From contig NZ_LUUG01000060.1 of assembly GCF_001644035.1 (NCBI RefSeq), positions 45,506 to 109,505 of the forward strand: 64,000 nt of DNA, read 5' to 3'. The notes beneath the pieces are model-generated. The model saw only the letters and a list, made by a program, of their open reading frames with translations. It searched no databases and was not told the origin of the DNA. Source of the stretch: Methylomonas methanica. Lineage in GTDB: Bacteria; Pseudomonadota; Gammaproteobacteria; Methylococcales; Methylomonadaceae. Of the stretch, positions 6,645 through 15,296 are shown one piece after another. Each line of letters begins with the position of its first letter. Positions within the stretch are counted from its first letter, which is position 1. A program made the translations under genes and the position numbers.

Positions 6645-8402
6645 TTAGGCTGCCAACAACAACGATTTCGAGAGTTCGAACAATTGCGCTCTCAGCTCTG
6701 AAAGGTCGTTAATGGTGATGGCAATCGGGAATAGATGGCTGACATCCAATCCCAAGCCTACGCCGACCGTTTCAATACCACTATCACGGCAACGCTGTAA
6801 GAGTTCCAGCGTGCTCAGTGACTCGTTGGGTTGGCCATCGGTTATCACCATCAATACCTTGCGCGGTTCCCGGCAACCCAGCAGCGACGCCGCACCAAAC
6901 CAAATCGCTTCGGTCATCGGCGTACTGCCGGTGGCGGCCAGCGAAAAGGCGCCAGTTCGGGCATTCACGCGTTGGCCATGTTCCAGTAATCGGAACACCG
7001 AATCTTCGTGATGGCCTGGAAACGCTGTGACGCCAGGATTGACTCCCGGAATGCCTTCGAATGCCAAGGCCAATGCCAAAGTGGCTTCCAATGCAATCGG
7101 CATTCGCGATCCCATCGGTTGGCCCTGGCTATCGGTCACCTGATACCCCATGCTTTCGGATTTATCGAGTAACAAATGAATCGCCGTATTGGGTGCCGCT
7201 TTGGTCTCTTTACGCTGAAACAGCTTAGTTTCGCCCAGTGGTAAACGGTGTAAACGCTTGCCATCCAGCCGCCGTCCACGACACGCATGTTGTGAGCGGT
7301 TTAAGGTTTGCGATTGCACCAGGCCTTGCAAAGCAGCACGGATTTTTCCCGATTCGCCTTGCACCTTGCGCAGTAAAAACGAACCGGACCGCTCGTCCAT
7401 GGGCGGCTCGAGGCCACTGGGCATAAGCAATTCCGATACATTTTCCGCCGCCAACGACAAGGCCGATTGCAGCGATTCAAACACATCCTGCTCGATATCA
7501 CTGTCACCAGCGGACAACAGAGTTTGCAAGACGCCCATCGGATCTGCAATCTCCGCGTTTTCTTCATCTTCGCCTTGTGGGTTGGATGTAGATCTCTCGG
7601 ATGGCGTTGCGGGTTCATCGTCAGAATTTTTGGGAGTCGAATCATCGTTACCCGCCGATTCTGAAGACGGATTTTCGTCAGTGTCGTTGGGCAATCGTTC
7701 ATCGGGCTCCATTTCATCCGGCTCAGGCGTGTTTTCCTCATCTTCCGATGGCTGTGCCTGATTGCGTTGCCGTTGTTGCTCGAACTCATCTTCAATCATG
7801 GTCAGGATGCGATCAGTCAACTGCAGACAATCGGATTCCGATTGCAAACCCTGCGGCACTTCGGACAACAAGCCTTTCAACCGCGTTACCGCGCCTTTCG
7901 GAAACGCTGCTTTCAATGCCGCTTCGGTTTGCTCGACCAATGGCAATAACGCCGATTGACCCAACACCTTGGCCCGCAAATATTTCAACACGAAGCCGTA
8001 CAGAATATTAGCCGGATGATCATCAATGCTATTGGCCAAAAAGTCGCCTTTGGCAATCATCTTTTCAATCATGGTGCGAATGGTCAGCCGGGTACCTGGA
8101 AAGTCCTTGGCCAGTTCGTGCTCGATGCGAACATCTTCGATGGCATTGCATAAGCGCCGGCGCAATACCGAATGTCCAAAGCGCAACGTAAAATCCGAAT
8201 AACGAATATGTGCGGCTTCGTGGGCTAAAAGGCCCCAGGCGACATTCTGATAATCCGGATCGTCGCCCTCATAGGCGGGCAGCCAAATGGTTTGACCATC
8301 GGTTTCGGCTTTATCACCTCCGACACGGACTTTGACGCCAAAGCGATTGCCAATGGCCGCCGCAACGATGGGGAATGCATTGTGTAAGGTTCTATTTTTC
8401 AT
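6645..8402 (-). CDS. cobT-like: CobT-like VWA domain protein
   Basis: A 585-residue protein. The N-terminal part has HEAAH at 61-65, a zinc-protease-like HExxH. A long acidic low-complexity linker (about 215-300) follows, then a C-terminal von Willebrand A domain with a DxSxS metal site (LDKSES, around residue 410) and an ITDGQP segment. The layout is that of CobT, which works with the AAA+ ATPase CobS in cobalt insertion; on SXT-type elements CobS/CobT relatives occur without cobalamin genes, so here the pair is probably a MoxR-type remodelling machine. The ATG at 8402 has GGAG just upstream, after a leader hairpin (8421-8458). Confidence 0.8.
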   Translation of the reverse strand: MKNRTLHNAFPIVAAAIGNRFGVKVRVGGDKAETDGQTIWLPAYEGDDPDYQNVAWGLLAHEAAHIRYSDFTLRFGHSVLRRRLCNAIEDVRIEHELAKDFPGTRLTIRTMIEKMIAKGDFLANSIDDHPANILYGFVLKYLRAKVLGQSALLPLVEQTEAALKAAFPKGAVTRLKGLLSEVPQGLQSESDCLQLTDRILTMIEDEFEQQRQRNQAQPSEDEENTPEPDEMEPDERLPNDTDENPSSESAGNDDSTPKNSDDEPATPSERSTSNPQGEDEENAEIADPMGVLQTLLSAGDSDIEQDVFESLQSALSLAAENVSELLMPSGLEPPMDERSGSFLLRKVQGESGKIRAALQGLVQSQTLNRSQHACRGRRLDGKRLHRLPLGETKLFQRKETKAAPNTAIHLLLDKSESMGYQVTDSQGQPMGSRMPIALEATLALALAFEGIPGVNPGVTAFPGHHEDSVFRLLEHGQRVNARTGAFSLAATGSTPMTEAIWFGAASLLGCREPRKVLMVITDGQPNESLSTLELLQRCRDSGIETVGVGLGLDVSHLFPIAITINDLSELRAQLFELSKSLLLAA

Positions 8403-8420
8403 GGTGTGCTCCAAAAGTCA

Positions 8421-8458
8421 GGGCAAACCACGGCCCCAGAGGGACATGAATTTGCCCC
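8421..8458 (-). promoter_or_regulatory. Leader hairpin of the CobT-like gene
   Basis: Outer stem GGGCAAA (8421-8427) with TTTGCCCC (8451-8458), inner CCCC (8434-8437) with GGG (8441-8443). On the RNA strand ACUUUUGGAG follows before the ATG. Confidence 0.55.
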
Positions 8459-8486
8459 AATGGGTGAAGTGTTAAATGGCGTCAGA

Positions 8487-9659
8487 TCAGAACCAATAAT
8501 CCTGGTCAGAATCATCCTCCTCGTCATTGCTTCCTGCAGTCACCGTTTCAGGTTCTGCTGAATGCTCCGATTGGTTGGATTCATCAGCAAAGTTATCTGT
8601 GTCCAGTTCCGCCTGGCTTTTATCCAGCAAGACCTCAATCGCCCAGTTATCCGCAGCCGATTCCGCTTCAAGTTCATCGTCAAAGATGCCATCAAACAGA
8701 TCGGTAAAATCGGGACTGTCTGAATTGGTTTCAGTGATGACTGTTGTTGCTAGTACCGTTGGTGGCTCTAATTCGAAGGTTTCATCAACGCCCGTCTCTT
8801 CAACAACAGGTGTTTGATTAACCAACAAACCTTCACCGTGCCGACGGGTTTTATCCGGATCGGACAACAGCATCGCCGTGGCTAAAATCTCCTGCAAAAT
8901 ACTGCCTTCAATAGCGCCTTTGGTGGGGATTCTCGCCAGAAGATCGTCAATGGTGCTGACGACGGGTGCCACCCGATAGTCCAGAAAACCCAGTCCATCG
9001 AGCTTGTCCCGCATACGGCGAATCGGCCGTAACGCGCTGCGGGTGACTTGTTCTTTGCCCAGCAACGACTGCTCGATGAGATGGTTGGCTTCCACAGAAA
9101 TTTCGTAAAACATCTGCTCACTGAGCGAACCGATTTTGCTGTCCAGACGCGCGACATCCGCCGGCGGCAAGCTTTCGGGTAACCCGACACTGACCACCAG
9201 AAAGTCAAATGACAACCGCGTCGAGACAAACTCCACCGAATCCACCGCTTGCTCGATAATGCCGGCAAATTCCGGATGGCGAACCACCCAGTCCGTCACC
9301 GCCGCATCGTAACCGGCAATAAACTCGGTTTTAGCCGCAGCAAAATCCAGCCCGATACGCTCAAGTTCCTCGGTAATACTGGCGGCCGATTCAACCGGCA
9401 CGGCAAAGCCACCCAGAAAGCGGGTACCGACGCGCAAACAAATACGTTCGGCTTCCTTCTTCAGACGGTTGAACACCGTCAGCTTGTCCGGATCGAGCAA
9501 ACGTTTAGACCCTAAACTGGCTAAATCCTCTGGCGGCAATTTGCTACCATCGGCCAGCACCAGGTCTTCTTTTTTCAGTTTCTTGCGGGCGCCGTAAATA
9601 TTGGCATCCACTTTTACCAAGACCACGCGGTCTAAGATGATTTGCGTTTCATGAGACAT
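8487..9659 (-). CDS. DUF3150-like protein
   Basis: A 390-residue protein without membrane segments. The first 270 residues are mixed helical and resemble DUF3150 proteins, which occur beside CobS/CobT-like genes on conjugative elements; the last 100 are acidic and Ser/Glu-rich and end in aromatic residues (DYWF). Two neighbours (9743-10510 and 12118-13119) end similarly in CWF and FWF. It has its own leader and AGGAGG ribosome site. It is likely a partner of the AAA/VWA pair; the exact role is unknown. Confidence 0.68.
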   Translation of the reverse strand: MSHETQIILDRVVLVKVDANIYGARKKLKKEDLVLADGSKLPPEDLASLGSKRLLDPDKLTVFNRLKKEAERICLRVGTRFLGGFAVPVESAASITEELERIGLDFAAAKTEFIAGYDAAVTDWVVRHPEFAGIIEQAVDSVEFVSTRLSFDFLVVSVGLPESLPPADVARLDSKIGSLSEQMFYEISVEANHLIEQSLLGKEQVTRSALRPIRRMRDKLDGLGFLDYRVAPVVSTIDDLLARIPTKGAIEGSILQEILATAMLLSDPDKTRRHGEGLLVNQTPVVEETGVDETFELEPPTVLATTVITETNSDSPDFTDLFDGIFDDELEAESAADNWAIEVLLDKSQAELDTDNFADESNQSEHSAEPETVTAGSNDEEDDSDQDYWF

Positions 9660-9676
9660 GGGAACCTCCTAAAATG

Positions 9677-9714
9677 AGAGGCACACCCATCCCCGCTGGG
9701 GTCGATGTGCCCCT
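9677..9714 (-). promoter_or_regulatory. Leader hairpin of the DUF3150-like gene
   Basis: Outer stem AGAGGCACA (9677-9685) with TGTGCCCCT (9706-9714), nine pairs with one G-U. Inner stem CCCC (9691-9694), loop GCT, GGGG (9698-9701). On the RNA strand CAUUUU and AGGAGG follow before the ATG. This is the clearest member of the leader family. Confidence 0.65.
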
Positions 9715-9742
9715 GTAGGGTTAAATGAAAATAACAAACCGG

Positions 9743-10510
9743 TTAAAACCAGCAGTCGTCCGTGTCGGACATGGCCGCTGCCAGATTTAAGCGGGGTTTG
9801 AGCAAACCTAAGACTTCTGCGGTGTCCCGAATGCTGTCCAGATCAGTGCCGAAAAATGCCAGCACGTCCTGTTCAGCTTTCAGATCGACCGAGAGATCTC
9901 GGGCGGTTTCGGTGGCAATATCAATGTCCACGCCTTTAAAGCCTTTTGCTTTCAATGCCAGTAAAAACAACCAAGGCAGAATGCCATGCGCTGATTTAAT
10001 CTGGCCGCTCAGATCAAAGATTTCGGCATTGAGGGTGGCATCAATCCACTGTTGCCAGCCATCCCAGTCTTTTTCAGGCTTAGAGTGCTGATCCGATACG
10101 GATTGAATAACTCCGATCAGTCGCCTGACCTCGATACCCAAGTCCACTCGAACCGCCTGCTTGGCATGGCAATCAATGGTCCAATACAGCGACTCAACTG
10201 GCGGCGTTAGCATGGGCTCTGGATTTGAATCAGGCTCTGGCACTTGTGATTGAGTTGCCGAAGTCTTACCCGGAAACACCACATTGCCGTCACCGTCAAT
10301 GTCCACCACGGCCACAAACACATAGCCCTTGGCCTGTTTTTGCTGTTCGATATCGTGCTGGCGTATTCCCGTTCGCGTATTGATGCTCGGCAGACGAGAA
10401 GCTGTCTTGCCCCAACGTGTCGAGATTGATCCGTCAGCATGGGTGGTTATCGCCCAGTCTTTGGAGCCGCCGTCAGTATTACGATGACGATAGAGATTCC
10501 AGGCAGCCAT
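9743..10510 (-). CDS. WGR-like domain protein of the CobS/CobT-like cluster
   Basis: A 255-residue protein. The N-terminal 70 residues (WNLYRH, KDWAI, RWGK) resemble a short WGR-like nucleic-acid-binding fold. The rest is helical and hydrophobic-acidic and ends CWF like its neighbours. It starts 2 bp after the stop of the CobS-like gene with no leader of its own, so it is translationally coupled to it. WGR assignment is tentative. Confidence 0.6.
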   Translation of the reverse strand: MAAWNLYRHRNTDGGSKDWAITTHADGSISTRWGKTASRLPSINTRTGIRQHDIEQQKQAKGYVFVAVVDIDGDGNVVFPGKTSATQSQVPEPDSNPEPMLTPPVESLYWTIDCHAKQAVRVDLGIEVRRLIGVIQSVSDQHSKPEKDWDGWQQWIDATLNAEIFDLSGQIKSAHGILPWLFLLALKAKGFKGVDIDIATETARDLSVDLKAEQDVLAFFGTDLDSIRDTAEVLGLLKPRLNLAAAMSDTDDCWF

Positions 10511-10512
10511 GA

Positions 10513-11454
10513 TTAGATCTGCCAGTCATCGCCAAACACATCCTTGGCGATCCGATGAATCGCTTCGCGTTCGGCGGGTTCGGCACGAAAGGTCAAGGCC
10601 CGGTCCAAGGAATACGCCAAGGCATTGGGCGCACTTTTGAAGGTGGCCACCAGTGACGCCCAACGCACTAAGCCGCGCGTGGATAAGGTCACCGACAACA
10701 TGCCACTGCCATCCGCACCGCCGATAAAGACTTTACGAATCTGATTGGCGACTTTGATCATGCTTTCGCGTACCGTTTCCGGCATGCTCGGCACTACATC
10801 GGCCAACAGTTTCATTTCGTCTTCAGGTTCGGGGTAACCGACTTCCATCAGTCTAAACCTGTCTAAAAACGCCAGGTTCTGACGTAATACACCTTGATAC
10901 AATCCCGACTGATCGCCAGATCCAGCGGTATTGCCGGTGGCCACCAAACGAAACTTCGGATGCGGGACAATCACATCGCCGGTTTGCGGAATTGTTAGAG
11001 GTTTCCCTTCAACAATTTCATTCAAACCAATCAACTCAGCCGGATCAATGGCATCGATTTCGTTGATCAACAACACATGACCCAGGCGAACCGCCAGGGT
11101 CAACGGACCGTCGATCCACTTCATCGCGCCGCCGTCGACCAGCATGTACTGGCCTAGCAGGTCATTGAGTTCCAATCGACCGTGACCAGTGACCGAATGC
11201 ACGCCCCAATGGAGACGTGCCGCGACTTGCTCCAACAACGAGGTTTTACCGGAACCGGTGGGACCGGTCAGGTATAAGCCATCGCCATTGGCTGCGCCTA
11301 AAAACGCCAACACATCGCGCAAGTGATCCTTGCGAAACACATAGGGTTTTTGCGCCGGTACATAGGTATTTTGTCCGGGGGCAAAGCCTTCCACTTTCAT
11401 GGAAGCAGGGGCCTGAATGCCGAAGGTGTCGGCAATGGAATAGTGTTGGTACAT
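10513..11454 (-). CDS. cobS-like: CobS/MoxR-like AAA+ ATPase
   Basis: A 313-residue AAA+ protein with Walker A GPTGSGKT at 64-71, a Walker B region LLINEIDAID, and downstream sensor segments (ATGNTAGSGD). This matches CobS/MoxR-type ATPases such as cobS of SXT and IncA/C elements. It probably remodels a target together with the VWA protein at 6645-8402. The start at 11454 is set by a GGAG site 8 nt upstream; the ribosome site lies inside a small CCTCGAGG palindrome. A leader hairpin (11489-11520) precedes it. Confidence 0.85.
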   Translation of the reverse strand: MYQHYSIADTFGIQAPASMKVEGFAPGQNTYVPAQKPYVFRKDHLRDVLAFLGAANGDGLYLTGPTGSGKTSLLEQVAARLHWGVHSVTGHGRLELNDLLGQYMLVDGGAMKWIDGPLTLAVRLGHVLLINEIDAIDPAELIGLNEIVEGKPLTIPQTGDVIVPHPKFRLVATGNTAGSGDQSGLYQGVLRQNLAFLDRFRLMEVGYPEPEDEMKLLADVVPSMPETVRESMIKVANQIRKVFIGGADGSGMLSVTLSTRGLVRWASLVATFKSAPNALAYSLDRALTFRAEPAEREAIHRIAKDVFGDDWQI

Positions 11455-11488
11455 GGTGAGCTCCTCGAGGACTAACCTCAAATGACAA

Positions 11489-11520
11489 GGGGCGCACCGC
11501 CCCGAGGGGTAATGGGCCCC
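11489..11520 (-). promoter_or_regulatory. Leader hairpin of the CobS-like gene
   Basis: Outer stem GGGGC (11489-11493) with GCCCC (11516-11520); inner GCCCC (11499-11503) with GGGGT (11506-11510). The ribosome site downstream is part of a CCUCGAGG palindrome. Confidence 0.5.
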
Positions 11521-11563
11521 AACAGGTGGTTAAAACCCTGGCAACCCAGGGTAGATAAAGAAA

Positions 11564-11776
11564 TTAACGTAACTGCATGACACAGTACATCGCCCATTCG
11601 GCACGGGCCAACAGCTCCCGATCCATCAAACGCAGGATGCGCTGAATGTCGCTTCTCAAACCGGGGTCCGAGAGTTGACCGTGCAGATCCAGCAGCAACC
11701 GCTTTTTGGCATGAATGTCGTCGCTATGCGCAACGTTCAACCAGCCCTGCAAGGTTTTCCAAAAGTCGTGATTCAT
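11564..11776 (-). CDS. Small hypothetical protein
   Basis: A 70-residue helical protein with no recognised domain. The ATG at 11776 has AAGGAGG 7 nt upstream, which is a strong site, and is preceded by both a leader hairpin (11801-11834) and copy B of the multi-hairpin element. The good ribosome site and leader make it a real gene despite its size. It lies between the exonuclease and the CobS-like gene. Confidence 0.62.
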   Translation of the reverse strand: MNHDFWKTLQGWLNVAHSDDIHAKKRLLLDLHGQLSDPGLRSDIQRILRLMDRELLARAEWAMYCVMQLR

Positions 11777-11800
11777 GATGACCTCCTTCAATGATTAAAA

Positions 11801-11834
11801 GGGGTCATCGAGTCCCGTGAGGGTGATGAACCCC
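11801..11834 (-). promoter_or_regulatory. Leader hairpin of the small gene at 11564-11776
   Basis: GGGGTCAT (11801-11808) pairs with ATGAACCCC (11826-11834) with one bulge; inner CCC (11814-11816) with GGG (11821-11823). On the RNA strand ACCCCUUUU and then AAGGAGG follow. Confidence 0.55.
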
Positions 11835-11854
11835 AACGGGACAAACTAAACACA

Positions 11855-11926
11855 CCAGGCTTGACGCACCTGGCACACGAGGCAAACGCTCATGCCGCTT
11901 AATAACGGAACGCCGGTCGAAACCGG
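11855..11926 (-). ncRNA. Multi-hairpin RNA-like element, copy B
   Basis: Same order as copies A and C. On the RNA strand CCGGU-UUCG-ACCGG (a UUCG tetraloop), CCG/CGG around a UUAUUAAG loop, CAUGAG/CUCGUG, and CCAGG/CCUGG around the invariant loop UGCGUCAAG. It lies in the 341-bp gap between the exonuclease and the small gene. Confidence 0.62.
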
Positions 11927-12117
11927 ATTCGGGATTCCACGAAGGGAATGCCTGAACGATGCTGGTTTTGGGTTGGACTTTTCTTAAAGCCCAGCCTAAA
12001 GCCGACAGGCCTAAACTGAAGGATTCCATCAGGTGTCCGGCGTCAACTCTCGTAGCCGACCATCATCAATGAACATCCCGTAACCACCAGGGTTACAGGA
12101 TGTCTTGAAACGACCCC

Positions 12118-13119
12118 TCAAAACCAAAAGTCCACACCCGCCAGGTCTTTCAAGGCTTGGGCATCGAACGGTACTTCGGCATGTTTGCCGTCGTCATCCC
12201 GGCAAGTCACGCGGACCCGCGTGGCAGACGGTTTACGATAGCGTTCCAGTGCCGCAGCCTGAACATCCGGTTGCAAGGCGTGCAGTGCTGCCTTGTAATC
12301 GATAGCACCCTGGCTTTGAAACCGGCTGATCCGCAACCCGGAATGCTCTGCGGCCACGTAATCGCCCATTAGCAACACCAACGTGTTTTCAATGGCCGCC
12401 TGATTAGCCTCCAAGGTGGCCAGTTCCGCTTTCAAATCCGCGATTTTCACGGCACGATTGCGATAACTCGCCGCCTGCTGTTGCCATTGCTGCTCAGCAT
12501 CACCTTTGGGTAAATACAAATCACGCTCGGGATCCTTACTCGGCTCCTTTTTCGATTTGACCGCCGACCAGAAATCCATCGCTTTATCGACCAGCTGGGT
12601 GAGAAAAATCTCATCGCGCTGAATTTCAAACTCGATGTCCTGGCCTTGATGGTAGAAAAACAAAAAGCCGCGTTGCGCTTCGGACACCAGCAGTTGCTGT
12701 TGCACCTGACACCAATACAGTTGATAGGCCTCGGACGCTTCCCGATTCAACAGCACATCCAAAAATGTGGTTTCGTGTGGACATTTGATTTCCACGGGCT
12801 CATTCGCGTCGGACAAGCCATCGAACGAAGCCCGCATCAACGGATACTGTTCCGACTCGCCGCACAGTGGTAACAACATCAGATCGTGTTTATCCTCAAA
12901 GCGTTGCAAAGCCTCGGGCTCTTGCTGGATGCCGGCGCGGATCAACGGGTTGTTGTCCAGGCTGGCTTCCAGCACCAGGCCGACCTTTTCTGCCCAGAGC
13001 CGCCAAGGGGTTTTGTAAGGCGAGCGGTTCATGACGATGGCCGCTTCACTGGCACTGACGCCTTGTGAACGCCAGTGCCGCCAGGCGTCGGAACGTTGCG
13101 AAACGTCGATGACGTTCAT
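12118..13119 (-). CDS. YqaJ / lambda-exonuclease family recombination nuclease
   Basis: A 333-residue protein with the YqaJ fold signature: N-terminal GVSASEAAIVM, an acidic RAGIQQEPEA segment, then D...EIKCP, the catalytic Asp and Glu-x-Lys of PD-(D/E)XK exonucleases. This family degrades one strand of double-strand ends 5' to 3' and hands the tail to a Bet/RecT annealase, which is encoded nearby (13627-14682). The start overlaps the previous stop (ATGA) so it is coupled to the 13116-13451 gene. Matches exo of SXT and IncA/C. Confidence 0.85.
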   Translation of the reverse strand: MNVIDVSQRSDAWRHWRSQGVSASEAAIVMNRSPYKTPWRLWAEKVGLVLEASLDNNPLIRAGIQQEPEALQRFEDKHDLMLLPLCGESEQYPLMRASFDGLSDANEPVEIKCPHETTFLDVLLNREASEAYQLYWCQVQQQLLVSEAQRGFLFFYHQGQDIEFEIQRDEIFLTQLVDKAMDFWSAVKSKKEPSKDPERDLYLPKGDAEQQWQQQAASYRNRAVKIADLKAELATLEANQAAIENTLVLLMGDYVAAEHSGLRISRFQSQGAIDYKAALHALQPDVQAAALERYRKPSATRVRVTCRDDDGKHAEVPFDAQALKDLAGVDFWF

Positions 13120-13451
13120 TGCCAGGCTTCCGGCAACTGAATGTGGCAGCCTAACCGCAACGAGGGCACGCCGCGTTGGGTTAAATGCTGTTCACAGCGC
13201 TTGGCCCAATGGAAATCGGCAAATAGCAACAACACGGCATCCGCAGTTGGCAATACCAAGCCGCCAAAACTTTCCACCAAATGGTGTAATTCCGCTTTGG
13301 AGGGTTTGTCGACCTCTGCCACGGCTACACCCGGTTTAAAACTGCGTTCTAAAAAGCCGCGCCCATGTCGGCGAATCACCGTGGGTGAGTCGTAACGCCG
13401 CCAGTCGGTATGACACGGCAGACGATTTAACGATTGATCGATTGCATTCAT
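13116..13451 (-). CDS. Hypothetical protein of the recombination block
   Basis: A 111-residue protein I do not recognise. It ends in a 4-bp overlap with the exonuclease gene, implying co-translation. It has its own long leader hairpin (13473-13515) and AAGGAGAG ribosome site. A possible accessory protein of the exo/Bet pair; no motif supports a specific role. Confidence 0.6.
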   Translation of the reverse strand: MNAIDQSLNRLPCHTDWRRYDSPTVIRRHGRGFLERSFKPGVAVAEVDKPSKAELHHLVESFGGLVLPTADAVLLLFADFHWAKRCEQHLTQRGVPSLRLGCHIQLPEAWQ

Positions 13452-13472
13452 GATCTCTCCTTAACTAAAACT

Positions 13473-13515
13473 CAGAGCATCATGAATCCCCACACGGGCG
13501 AGTCATGACGCCCTG
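13473..13515 (-). promoter_or_regulatory. Leader hairpin of the gene at 13116-13451
   Basis: A 13-bp outer stem, CAGAGCATCATGA (13473-13485) with TCATGACGCCCTG (13503-13515), contains two G-U type pairs. The inner stem is CCCC with GGGCG around ACAC. GAGUUUUAG and AAGGAG follow on the RNA strand. This is the longest outer stem of the family. Confidence 0.6.
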
Positions 13516-13626
13516 AAGGGGTGGTAGTTGAATGTGATGGATACTGAAATCCAGCACACATCAATATGAAAAAGGCCTAGCCGATTGCGTGATTAAGCAA
13601 CATGACAGCCCTATACAGTGAAATGA

Positions 13627-14682
13627 CTAACGGTTGGTATTCAAAGCCTGACGCGCCTGCGTCATAGCCATGTCCTTCGGTGTCAATGGCGGCATGGCCG
13701 TCGCTTCAGATTGTTCCAATACCGGTGTGGTCCTGGGTTCGACCTCAGAGACCTTGTCCAACTCGGCCAAGGCAAACGTCAGATCGATACCTCTGAACTT
13801 CTGGTTGGCATAGTCGTAGGCGGCTTTCCAGGCTCCTGCCCCCGCAGTCCGTCTAACCAATTCGGCGACCGCTTTTTGCACCTTGGGATGGATTTGCGAC
13901 AGATCGATAACGCGGTTTGTATCAACGCCAGCATCGCCCATCACATCATGATCATTACTGCCAGAAGCAGCATCATGTATATAAGTGGCACTACCATCGA
14001 TCACGCTACCGTCGGCAATATCGTCAAGGGTTTTGCCATCCATTTCCTCGGCGGCATAACCGCATTCCTCCGGAAAGGCTGCCCTGAGCGACGCAGCTTT
14101 ACCGCATTTGGATAATTGCCCCTTAGGGCGTTTGATCCACATGGCGGTTGGCACTTGCGAGTGTTTACCACCGGCTGTGCTATAAGCCTCCAGCCAGTAG
14201 ACTTCCTCGGTAAAGGCGCAACGTTTGCCGGCGACGATCCGGTACACAGTAACCGCCACCCATTCGGGAAAGGTCACGGTGACACTGGATTCCTGCCATT
14301 GCTCGTTGTCGTCCTTGTAGCGACCGGTAAAGGTTTTGGTGATATCAGGACCCCAGACGGGTCTGTCCATGCCGGCCCAAACACCGGTCCGAGACGCGGT
14401 AGTCTGGATTTCCATGATGGACGGCCAGACGGTCTCGACATTGCGGCCTAAAGCAGCACTCCACATCGGCACGATATGCACCGGCTTTTTAAAGATGTCG
14501 AGCTTGCGGGCCTTGCAATAATCCAGCGCCATCAGAATGGCTTCCGGGGTTTTGGCGGTCGGAAAGGTGACTTCAGTCAATACTTTCCAGGACTGCTCCG
14601 AAATACCATAGCCTTGCTGGGCTGCCATCGGCATGGGTAAGTCGCGCGACTTAGGTTGATAGTTTCGGTTTTGATTGCTCAT
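13627..14682 (-). CDS. bet: Bet/RecT-family single-strand annealing protein
   Basis: A 351-residue protein matching phage recombination protein Bet: central segments TEVTFPTAKTPEAILMALDYC, GRNVETVWPSIMEI and KRPKGQLSKCGKAASLRAAFPEE are typical. It anneals complementary single strands and pairs with the YqaJ exonuclease for homologous recombination; SXT and IncA/C carry the same pair and use it to exchange material between elements. The start at 14682 is chosen for the AAGGAGA site; a leader hairpin (14704-14739) precedes it. Confidence 0.88.
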   Translation of the reverse strand: MSNQNRNYQPKSRDLPMPMAAQQGYGISEQSWKVLTEVTFPTAKTPEAILMALDYCKARKLDIFKKPVHIVPMWSAALGRNVETVWPSIMEIQTTASRTGVWAGMDRPVWGPDITKTFTGRYKDDNEQWQESSVTVTFPEWVAVTVYRIVAGKRCAFTEEVYWLEAYSTAGGKHSQVPTAMWIKRPKGQLSKCGKAASLRAAFPEECGYAAEEMDGKTLDDIADGSVIDGSATYIHDAASGSNDHDVMGDAGVDTNRVIDLSQIHPKVQKAVAELVRRTAGAGAWKAAYDYANQKFRGIDLTFALAELDKVSEVEPRTTPVLEQSEATAMPPLTPKDMAMTQARQALNTNR

Positions 14683-14703
14683 GGTGGGTCTCCTTATCAA
14701 AAT

Positions 14704-14739
14704 GGGAACGCCATGGCCCCAACGGGGATAGTCGTCCCC
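14704..14739 (-). promoter_or_regulatory. Leader hairpin of bet
   Basis: GGGAACG (14704-14710) pairs with CGTCCCC (14733-14739) with one G-U; inner CCCC (14717-14720), loop AAC, GGGG (14724-14727). CAUUUUGAU and AAGGAGA follow on the RNA strand. Confidence 0.6.
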
Positions 14740-14824
14740 TTTGGGTTGAAAAGCCGTCACCGCAAAAACGGGTCGGCAGTAGGTTAAAATTTACCCTCGC
14801 TTGCGACAGCTCGAATAGCTAGGT

Positions 14825-15253
14825 TTAGTTGAGCGGCATATCGGCATACTCGTCATCCCAATCAGCGTCTTCTGATGCCGGGTTCGATGATGAACCGTTT
14901 GCAGATGCGGGCACAGTTGGGCGATCGAGTAGTTGCAACTCATGCACAACCACTTCCGTGCGATAACGCTTTTCGCCGTTCTTATCCCATTGCTGGGTGC
15001 GAAGAGCGCCTTCAACATAGATCTTGCTGCCTTTCTTCAAAAGATCGCCGGCGGTATCGGCCAGTTTTTTAAAAAACACGACCCGATGCCATTCAGTTCG
15101 TTCCTGTTTGGCGTTTTTTGCATCTTTCCAAACTTCACTGGTTGCCAAGCGAATTGCCACAACCTTACCGCCGTTATTCGGTAAATAGCGAATATCCGGA
15201 TCGGCGCCGAGACGGCCCAGCAAGATGACTTTGTTTACACCACGATTGGCCAT
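14825..15253 (-). CDS. ssb: Single-stranded DNA-binding protein
   Basis: A 142-residue SSB with the OB-fold signature ([45 protein letters not shown]). The C-terminal tail is acidic but ends [10 protein letters not shown], not the usual DDDIPF, so binding to host repair partners may differ. It is the first gene of the minus-strand recombination block (ssb-bet-13116-exo) and has a strong AGGAGG site. Upstream lie leader-type pairings, copy C of the multi-hairpin element and two inverted repeats. Matches ssb of SXT-type elements in position. Confidence 0.93.
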   Translation of the reverse strand: MANRGVNKVILLGRLGADPDIRYLPNNGGKVVAIRLATSEVWKDAKNAKQERTEWHRVVFFKKLADTAGDLLKKGSKIYVEGALRTQQWDKNGEKRYRTEVVVHELQLLDRPTVPASANGSSSNPASEDADWDDEYADMPLN

Positions 15254-15296
15254 GATGATGTCCTCCTATCGTCCGCGCCCGACAATTGAAAATAAA

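Noticed and set aside
6645..11454. Cobalamin biosynthesis genes (CobS/CobT)
   Set aside because: No other cobalamin gene is present, and the same relatives occur on SXT/IncA/C elements; a MoxR/VWA remodelling role is more likely.
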